A program made the translations under genes and the position numbers. From Cavia porcellus (Eukaryota > Chordata > Mammalia > Rodentia > Caviidae), in NCBI RefSeq assembly GCF_034190915.1, contig NW_026947547.1:496001-560000 (forward strand): DNA of 64,000 nt, read 5' to 3'. The notes under the pieces were generated by a model. That model saw only the letters and a list, made by a program, of their open reading frames with translations. It was not told the DNA's origin and made no database searches. Positions within the stretch are counted from its first letter, which is position 1, and each line of letters starts with the position of its first letter. Below, piece by piece: positions 56,216 to 64,000 of the stretch.

Positions 56216-58647
56216 GGGTTAGGGTTAGGCTTTGGCTTAGGGTATGGCTCAGGGTTAGGGTTAGGGTTAGGGTTAGTGTTGGGTTATGGTTAGAGTTTAG
56301 GTTTAGGGTTAGGGTTTAGGGTTGGGTTAGGGTTAGGCTTAGGGTTAGGGTTAGGTTTAGTATTGGTTAGGGTTCGTTAGGGATAGCGTTAGGGATAGGG
56401 TTATGGTTAGGTTTAGATTAGGGTTCGGGTTAGTCTTAGGGTTAGGGTTAGGTTTGGGATTAGAGTTAAGGTCAGTTTGGGTTAAGGTTAGGGTTAGGTT
56501 TATGATCAGCATTAGGTTTAGGTGTTATGGTTAGGGTTAGTGTTTGGGTTAGGGTTAGGTATAGGGTTGGGTTCGGTTTCGGGTTAGAGTTAGGTTTAGG
56601 GTGGGGTTAGGTTTAGAATTAGGGTTGGGTTAGGGTTAGGGTTAGTGTTATTGGGTTATGGTTAGGGTTATGGTTAGGTTTATGGTTGGGTTTGGGTCAG
56701 GGTTAGGGTTAGGGTTAGGGTTAGGGTTATATTTTGGGTTACAGTTGGGTTAATGTTAGTATTAGGGTTCGGTTTGGGTTAGTGTTAGGGTTACGGCTAG
56801 GGTTAGGGCTACGTTTGGGTTAGGTTTTGTGTTAGGTTAGGGTTAGGGTTAGGGTTAAGGTTAGGGTTATGGTTAGAGTTAGTGTTAGGGTTAGGGTTTC
56901 ATTAGTGTTAGTGTTATGGTTCGGGTTATGGTTAGGGTTGGGGTTGGGGTTAGGTTTGTGTTTGTGGTTGGCGATAGGTTTACGGCAAGGTTTAGGGATA
57001 GGGTTAGGGTTAGGGTACGGTTTAGATTTGGTTAGGGTTGGTTAGGGTAAGTGTTAGGCTTAGGTTTATGTGTAGGGTAGGGTTAGTGTTAGGGTTAGGT
57101 TTAGGGTTAGGGTTAGGGTTAGATTTACGTTTAGGGTTAGGGTTGGGTTTCAGGTTAGGGTTAGGGTTAGGCTTTTGGTTAGCTTTAAGTTTAGGGTTAA
57201 TTTAGGGTTGGTTCCGGGTGGTTAGGTTTAGGGATAGGCTTAGGCTTAGGCTTAGGTTTAGAGTTAGGGTTACATTTAGAGTTAGGTTTAGTGTCAGGGT
57301 TGTGTTACGGTTAGGGTTAGGGTTAGGGTTAGGTTTAGGCCTATGGTAGGGTAAGTGTAGCGTTAGGGTTAGGGTACTCTTACCGTTAGGGTTATGGTTA
57401 TGGTTAGGGTTAGAGTTCGTGTTGGGTTAAGTTTAGGGTTAGGGTTAGGGTTGGGTTAGGGTTGCTGTTTGGGTTGTGGTTCAGGTTGGGGTTGGGGTTG
57501 GGTTTGGGTTTAAGGTTAGGGTTAGGTTTAGGGTTAGGTTTAGTGTAGGGTTAGGGTTAGGGATAGGGTTAGGGTTGGGTTAGTGTTAGGGTTAGGGATA
57601 GGTTTTGGGTTGGGTTAGGTTAGGGTTTGCGGTTGTGTTTCGGTTTGGGGTTGGCGTTGGGATTTGGGTTAGGGTAAGTGCTAGGGTTAGGGCTAGGGTT
57701 AGGGTTAGGTTTGGTTAGGGTTGGTTAGGCTTAGTGTTAGGGTTAGGGTTAGCATTAGGCTTAGGGTTAGGGTAAGGCTTAGGGTTAGAGTTACGGTTTG
57801 GGTTAGTGTTAGGGTTAGGGTTAGTGTTGGGTTATGGTTAGAGTTTAGGTTTAGGGTTAGGGTTTAGGGTTTGGTTAGGGTTAGGGTTAGGTTTAGTTTT
57901 GGTTAGGGTTCGTTAGGGATAGGGTTACGGTTAGGTTTAGATTAGGGTTCGGGTTAGTCTTAGGGTTAGGGTTAGGTTTGGGATTAGAGTTAAGGTTGGT
58001 TTGGGTTAAGGTTAGGGTTAGGTTTATGATCAGCATTAGGTTTAGGTGTTAGGGTTAGGGTTAGTGTTTGGGTTAGGGTTAGGTATAGGGTTGGGTTCGG
58101 TTTCGGGTTAGAGTTAGGTTTAGGGTTGGGTTAGGTTTAGAATTAGGGTTGGGTTAGGGTTAGGGTTAGTGTTATTGGGTTATGGTTAGGGTTATGGTTA
58201 GGTTTATGGTTGGGTTTGGGTTAGGGTTAGGGTTAGGGTTAGGGTTAGGTTTATGTTTTGGGTTATGGTTGGGTTAATGTTAGTATTAGGGTTCGGTTTG
58301 GGTTAGTGTTAGGGTTACGGCTAGGGTTAGGGTTACGTTTGGGTTAGGTTTTGTGTTAGGTTAGGGTTAGTGTTAGGGTTAAGGTTAGGGTTATGTTTAG
58401 AGTTAGTGTTAGGGTTAGGGTTTCATTAGTGTTAGTGTTATGGTTCGGGTTATGGTTAGGTTTAGGGTTGGGGTTAGGTTTGTGTTTGTGGTTGGCAATA
58501 GGTTAATGGCAAGGTTTAGGGATAGGGTTAGGGTTAGGGTATGGTTTAGATTTGGTTAAGGTTGGTTAGGGTAAGTCTTAGGCTTAGGTTTATGTGTAGG
58601 GTAGGGTTAGTGTTAGGGTTAGGTTTATGGTTAGGGTTAGGGTTAGG
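56141..58647 (+). repeat. I-A3-D-E-F-A3-D unit (first of a 2.5 kb tandem pair)
   Basis: Words: I 56141, A3 56506, D 56898, E 57375, F 57627, A3 58027, D 58427, next I 58648. The I-to-I distance is 2,507 bp. A3 passes directly into the D approach near 56,635 (B missing), and this shortened A3-D form recurs at 58,150 and 59,120 and at the right window edge. A second A3-D round near 57,820-58,640 is an extra partial copy entered by an F-tail-to-A3 junction near 57,815. Confidence 0.82.
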
Positions 58648-59944
58648 GCTACTATTAGGGGTAGGGTTAGGTTAAATGTTAGAGGTACTTTTAGGGTTGG
58701 GTTTGGGTTATGGTTATGGTTAGGGTTAGGGTTAGGGTTTGGCTTAGGGTATGGGTCAGGGTTAGTGTTAGGGTTAGGGTTAGTGTTGGGTTATGGTTAG
58801 AGTTTAGGTTTAGGGTTAGGGTTTAGGGTTTGGTTAGGGTTAGGGTTAGGTTTAGTTTTGGTTAGGGTTCGTTAGGGATAGGGTTAGGGATAGGGTTACG
58901 GTTAGGTTTAGATTAGGGTTCGGGTTAGTCTTAGGGTTAGGGTTAGGTTTGGGATTAGAGTTAAGGTTGGTTTGGGTTAAGGTTAGGGTTAGGTTTATGA
59001 TCAGCATTAGGTTTAGGTTTTATGGTTAGGGTTAGTGTTTGGGTTAGGGTTACGTATAGAGTTGGGTTCGGTTTCGGGTTAGAGTTAGGTTTAGGGTGGG
59101 GTTAGGTTTAGAATTAGGGTTGGGTTAGGGTTAGGGTTAGTGTTATTGGGTTATGGTTAGGGTTATGGTTAGGTTTATGGTTGGGTTTGGGTCAGGGTTA
59201 AGGTTAGGTTTAGGTTTAGGGTTATGTTTTGGGTTACGGTTGGGTTAATATTAGTATTAGGGTTCGGTTTGGGTTAGTGTTAGGGTTACGGCTAGGGTTA
59301 GGGTTACGTTTGGGTTAGGTTTTGTGTTGGTTAGGGTTAGGGTTAGGGTTAAGGTTAGGTTTATGGTTAGAGTTAGTGTTAGGGTTAGGGATTCATTAGT
59401 GTTAGTGTTATGGTTCGGGTTATGGTTAGGGTTGGGGTTGGGGTTAGGATTGTGTTTGTGGTTGGCGATAGGTTTACGGCAAGGTTTAGGGATAGGGTTA
59501 GGGTTAGGGTACGGTTTAGATTTGGTTAGGGTTGGTTAGGGTAAGTGTTAGGCTTAGGTTTATGTGTAGGGTAGGGTTAGTGTTAGGGTTAGGTTTAGGG
59601 TTAGGTTTAGTGTTAGATTTACGTTTAGGGTTAGGGTTGGGTTTCAGGTTAGGGTTAGGGTTAGGCTTTTGGTTAGCTTTAAGTTTAGGGTTAATTTAGG
59701 GTTGGTTTCGGGTGGTTAGATTTAGGGATAGGCTTAGGCTTAGGCTTAGGTTTAGAGTTAGGGTTACATTTAGAGTTAGGTTTAGTGTCAGGGTTGTGTT
59801 AGGGTTAGGTTTAGGGTTAGGGTTAGGTTTAGGCCTATGGTAGGGTAAGTGTAGCGTTAGGGTTAGGGTACTCTTACCGTTAGGGTTATGGTTATGGTTA
59901 GGGTTAGGGTTCGTGTTGGGTTAGTTTTAGGGTCAGTGTTAGGG
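58648..59944 (+). repeat. I-A3-D-E unit (second of the 2.5 kb tandem pair)
   Basis: Words: I 58648, A3 58997, D 59391 (GATTCATTAG), E 59869 (TACTCTTACCG). Matches 56,141-57,440 with offsets of about 2,507 falling to 2,493 bp. TACTCTTACCG, with C in place of T, is private to 57,375 and 59,869. Confidence 0.82.
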
Positions 59945-61740
59945 TTGGGTTAGGGTTGCTGTTTGGGTTGTGGTTCAGGTTGGGGTTGGGGTTGGGTTTG
60001 GGTTTAAGGTTAGGGTTAGGTTTAGGGTTAGGTTTAGTGTAGGGTTAGGGTTAGGGATAGGGTTAGGTTTGGGTTAGTGTTAGGGTTAGGGATAGGTTTC
60101 GGGTTGGGTTAGGTTAGGGTTTGCGGTTGTGTTTCAGTTTGGGGTTGGCGTTGTGATTTGGGTTAGGCTAAGTGCTAGGGTTAGGGCTAGGGTTAGGGTT
60201 AGGTTGGGTTAGGGTTGGTTAGGCTTAGTGTTAGGGTTAGGGTTAGCATTAGGCTTAGGGTTAGGGTAAGGCTTAGTGTTAGAGTTACGGTTTGGGTTAG
60301 TGTTAGGGTTAGGGTTGAGTTAGGGTAAGTGTTAGGGTTAGGGTTAGGGTTCGAGTTAGCATTAGGATTAGGGATTACGGTTAGTGTTAGTGTTAGGGTT
60401 AGGGTTGGGTTAGGGTTAGGGTTAGGGTCAGGGTTAGTGTTAGTCTTAGAGCTAGGGTTAGGATTAGAGATAGGATTATGTTTAGTGATAGTTTTAGGGT
60501 TAGGGTTGTGTTAGGTTTTATTGTTTGGGTTAGGGTTAGGGTTAGGCTTTGGTTTAGGGTCAGGTTTAGGGTTAGGGTTAACATTGGGGTAGGGTTAGGG
60601 TCAGGGTTAGGGTTAGTGTTAGGTTTAGGGTTAAGGGTTAGGGTTAGGGTTAGGGTTAGGTTTGGGTTAGGGTTAGCCGTAGGGTTAGGGTTAGGTTTAG
60701 TGATGGTTAGGGTTGGTTAGGGGTAAGCTTAAGATTAGGGTTACGGTTACATTTAGGTTTAGTTTAGGGTTAGGGTTAGGTTGAGGGTTATGTTTAGGTT
60801 TAGGTTTAGGGTTAGAGTTTGGGTTAATGTAGGAATAGAATTAAGGTTGGGTTGGGTTAGGGAAAGGGTTAAGTTTATGGTTAGCATTAGGTTTAGGAGT
60901 TATGGTTATTTGTTAGGCTTTGTGTTAGGGTTAGGTATAGGGTTTGGTTAGGTTTAGGGTTAGGGTTAGGCTTAGCATAAGGCTTAGGTTTAGGTTTAGT
61001 GTTAGAGTTAGGGTGAGGGTTTAGGGTTGGGGTTAGGGTTAGGGTTAGTGTTAGGGTTAGGGTTAGGTGTTAGGTTTAGTGTTAGGGTTAGTGTTGGGTT
61101 AGTGTTAGGCTTAGGGTTAGGGTTAGGTTTATTGTTGGTTAGGGTTCGTTAGGGATAGGGTTATGGTTAGGCTTACAGTTAGGTTTAGATTAGGGTTCAG
61201 GTTAGGCTTAGGGTTAGGGTTACGGTTGGGATTAGAGTTAAGGTTGGTTCGGGTTATGGTTAGCGTTCGGTTTATGGTCATCATTATGTTTAGGTGTTAG
61301 GGTTAGGGTTAGTGTTTGGGTTAGGGTTAGGGTTAGGGTTGGGTTCGGTTTCGGGTTAGGGTTGGGTTAGGTTTAGAATTAAGGTTGGGTTAGGGTTAGT
61401 GTTAGGGTTAGCGTTAAGGTTAGGGTTAACTTTTGGGTTAGGGTTAGATTAGTGTTAGGCTTAGAGTTAGGGTTAGGGTTACGTTTAGTATTGGATTAGG
61501 TGTAAGTTTAGAGTTAGGGTTATTGTTAGAGTTAGGGTTAGGGTTAGGGTCAGGGTTAGCGTTAGGCTTAGAGCTAGGGTTAGGATGAGAGATAGGATTA
61601 GGTTTAGTGTTATTGTTAGGTTTAGGGTTGGGTTACGTTTTATTGTTTAGGTTAGGGTTAGGGTTAGGCTTTGGGTTAGGGTCAGGGTTAGGGTTAGGTT
61701 TAGCGTTGGGTTAGGGTTAGGGTCAGGGTTAGGGTTAGTG

Positions 61741-61781
<41 letters not shown>

Positions 61782-64000
61782 GGTTAGGGTTGAGTTAGGG
61801 TTAACCTTAGGGTTAGGGTTAGGTTTAGTGATGGTTAGGGTTGGTTAGGGTTAGGGTTAGCATTATGCTTAGGGTTAGGGTAAGGCTTAGGATTAGGGTT
61901 ACTGTTTGGGTTAGTGTTAGGGTTAGGGTTGGTTTAGGGTAAGTGTTAGGGTTAGGTTTAAGGTTCGAGTTAGTGTTACGATTAGGGGTTAGGGTTAGGG
62001 TTAGGGTTAGGGTTGGGTTAGGGTTAGGGTCAGGGTTAGCGTTAGGCTTAGAGCTAGGGTTAGGATTAGAGATAGGATTAGGTTTAGTGTTAGTGTTAGG
62101 GTTAGGGTTGGGTTAGGTTTTATTGTTTGGGTTAGGGTTAGGGTTAGGCTTTGGGTTAGGTTCAGGGTTAGGATTAGGGTTAGCGTTGGGTTAGGGTTAC
62201 GGTCAGGGTTAGGGTTAGTGTTAGGGTTAGGGTACTCTTATCATTAGGGTTATGGTTGTGGTTAGGGTTAGGGTTCGTGTTGGGTTAGGTTTAGGGTTTG
62301 GTTTAGGGTTGGGTTAGGATTGCTGTTGGGGTTGTGGTTCCGGTTGGAGTTTGGGATTGGGTTTGGCTTTAAGGTTAGGGTTAGGTTTAGGGTTAGGTTT
62401 AGGGTAGGGTTAGGGTTAGGGATAGGGTTAGGGTTGCGTTAGTGTTATGGTTAGGGATAGGTTTAGTGTTGGGTTAGTTTAGGGTTTGCGGTTGAGTTTT
62501 GATTTGGGGTTGGCGCTGGGGTTTTGGTTAGGATAAGTGCTAGGGTTAGGGTTAGGGTTAGGTTTGGTTAGGGTTGGTTAGGCTTAGTGCTAGGGTAGGG
62601 TTAGCGTTAGGCTTAGGGTTAGGGTAAGGCTTAGGGTTAGGGTTACGTTTTGGGTTAGTGTTAGTGTTAGGGTTGTGTTAGGGTAAGTGTTAGGGTTAGT
62701 TTTAGGGTTCGGGTTAGGGTTAGGATTAGGGGTTAGGGTTAGGGTTGGGTTAGGGTAAGTGTTAGGGTGAGGGTTAGGGTTCGGGTTAGGGTTAGGTTTA
62801 GAGGTCATGGTTAGGGTTAGCGTTAGGCTTAGAGCTAGGGTTAGGATGAGAGATAGGATTAGGTTTAGTGTTATTGTTAGGTTTAGGGTTGGGTTAGGTT
62901 TTATTGTTTAGGTTAGGGTTAGGTTTAGGCTTTGGGTTAGGGTCAGGGTTAGGTTTAGGTTTAGCGTTGGTTTAGGGTTAGGTTCAGGGTTAGGGTTAGT
63001 GTTAGGGTTAGGGTTAGGGGTTAGGCTTAGGGTTAGGGTTAGGGTTGAGTTATGGTTAACCTTAGGGTTAGGGTTAGGTTTAGTGATGGTTAGGGTTGGT
63101 TAGGGTTAGGGTTAGCATTAGGCTTAGGGTTAGGGTAAGGCTTAGGATTATTGTTACTCTTTGGGTTAGTGTTAGGCTTAGGGTTGGTTTAGGGTAAGTG
63201 TTAGGGTTAGGTTTAAGGTTCGAGTTAGGGTTACGATTAGGGGTTAGGGTTAGGGTTAGGGTTAGGTTTGGGTTAGGGTTAGGGTCAGGGTTAGCGTTAG
63301 GCTTAGACCTAGGGTTAGCATTAGAGATAGGATTAGGTTTATTGTTAATGTTAGGGTTAGGGTTGGGTTAGGTTTTATTGTTTGGGTTAGAGATAGGGTT
63401 AAGCTTTGGGTTAGGGTCAGGGTTAGGGTTACGGTTAGCGTTGGGTTAGGGTTAGGTTTAGGGTTAGGGTTAGGGTTAGGGCTACTATTAGGGGTAGGGT
63501 TAGGTTAAATGTTAGAGGTACTTTTAGGGTTGGGTTTGGGTTATGGTTATGGTTAGGGTTAGGGTTAGGGTTTGGCTTAGCGTATGGGTCAGGGTTAGGG
63601 TTAGGGTTAGGGTTAGTGTTGGGTTATGGTTAGAGTTTAGGTTTTAGGTTAGGGTTTAGGTTTGGGTTAGGGTTAGGCTTAGGGTTAGGGTTAGGTTTAG
63701 TTTTGGTTAGGGTTCGTTAGGGATAGGGTTAGGGATAGCGTTACGGTTAGGTTTAGATTAGGGTTCGGGTTAGTCTTAGGGTTAGGGTTGGTTTGGGATT
63801 AGAGTTAAGGTTGGTTTGGGTTAAGGTTAGGGTTAGGTTTATGATCAGCATTAGGTTTAGGTGTTATGGTTAGGGTTAGTGTTTGGGTTAGGGTTACGTA
63901 TAGAGTTGGGTTCGGTTTCGGGTTAGAGTTAAGTTTAGGGTGGGGTTAGGTTTAGAATTAGGGTTGGGTTAGTGTTAGGGTTAGTGTTATTGGGTTATGG
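59945..64000 (+). repeat. Second copy of 52,575-56,650, open at the right edge
   Basis: Words: F 60121, G 60516, H 60698, A2 about 61,275, G 61638, H 61826, G 62118, E 62233, F 62480, G 62899, H 63081, G 63373, I 63480, A3 63840. The same module order and private variants as 52,575-56,650 occur at offsets of 7,370, 7,352 and about 7,339 bp. The match is still running when the window ends in GTTATTGGGTTATGG, so its true length is unknown. Confidence 0.85.

Larger units (their letters stand above)
1..64000 (+). repeat. Degenerate (TTAGGG)n telomere-type array spanning the whole window
   Basis: Hexamers of the TTAGGG class run head to tail from the first to the last base, G-rich strand always on the given strand, with no stretch of CCCTAA. 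Canonical units are interleaved with variants (TTAGGT, TTAGTG, TTAGAG, TTATGG, TTACGG, TTAGGC, TTGGGG, TTTAGG, TCAGGG). Cytosine is rare and sits mainly in GGCTTAGG, TTACGG, AGCGTTAGG, TTCGGG and GTCAGG. The longest perfect TTAGGG runs I noticed are six units. The array has higher-order structure, described in the other entries. TTAGGG is the telomerase repeat of vertebrates and many other eukaryotes. A subtelomeric or interstitial location is inferred. No unrelated DNA longer than about 20 bases is visible inside it. Confidence 0.97.

Noticed and set aside
1..64000. CRISPR-like regular repeats
   Set aside because: Repeats are hexamers and multi-kilobase modules, not 25-40 bp repeats with unique spacers of constant length. 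There are no associated genes.
1..64000. Actual chromosome terminus
   Set aside because: No long perfect TTAGGG tract occurs. The longest run noticed is six units, so the array is subtelomeric or interstitial and the true end is outside the window.
1..64000. tRNA, rRNA or other structured RNA genes
   Set aside because: The given strand is nearly free of cytosine and there are no complementary arms, so stable Watson-Crick stems cannot form. Only G-quadruplex-type folding is plausible.
1..64000. Naming the species or clade
   Set aside because: TTAGGG telomeres occur in many eukaryotic groups and the window has no gene or transposon to place it. A guess would be unsupported.

Overview
This 64 kb window is one uninterrupted array of degenerate telomere-type DNA. 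Nearly every base belongs to TTAGGG or a one- or two-base variant of it (TTAGGT, TTAGTG, TTAGAG, TTATGG, TTACGG, TTAGGC, TTGGGG, TTTAGG, TCAGGG, GCGTTAGG). The G-rich strand is always the given strand. I found no protein-coding gene, RNA gene, transposon, CRISPR array or inverted segment. The short open frames encode only Leu-Gly, Arg-Val, Asn-Pro or Thr-Leu alternations, which is how TTAGGG/CCCTAA reads in its stop-free frames. The source is a eukaryote with a TTAGGG-type telomere repeat (vertebrates, many other animals, many fungi and some protists share it). The sequence does not allow a closer identification. The likely setting is subtelomeric or long interstitial telomeric DNA. If it is subtelomeric in standard orientation, the chromosome end lies to the right. 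No long pure TTAGGG tract is present, so the end itself is not in the window.

The array is not random degenerate hexamer. It is built from a small set of diverged modules, each 150-650 bp, recognisable by rare diagnostic words. I call them H (TTTAGTGATGG), A (TTTATGGTCAGCATTAGG and variants), B (AAAATTTAGGGTTAGGGCTC), C (ATTAATATTATTGGG), D (TTTCATTAGTGTTAGTG), E (AGGCCTATGG then TACTCTTATCGTT), F (GGTTGTGTTTCGGTTTGGGG), G (TTTTATTGTTT) and I (CTACTATTAGGGGTAGG). They follow a mostly constant order, H-A-B-C-A-B-D-E-F-G and back to H, giving a higher-order repeat of roughly 4-5 kb when complete. Many cycles are shortened or extended.

Layout: 1-18,207 holds several cycles. 18,197-34,015 is a near-copy of 1-13,864, with unequal-crossover differences (about 1.41 kb missing; 1,137 bp and about 2.2 kb extra). 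34,015-38,690 holds further cycles. 38,690-41,460 is a strongly diverged island where modules are barely recognisable. 41,460-50,980 holds rearranged cycles, including a 685 bp tandem duplication. 50,980-64,000 is a compact region rich in G, H and I modules. In it, about 52,575-56,650 is repeated at 59,945-64,000, and 2.5 kb units starting with module I are in tandem.

The interest is structural. The window records many unequal exchanges, module deletions and recombinant junctions, several of which were later copied to several places. Positions below come from reading the sequence by eye and may be off by a few bases. Identity statements are qualitative.
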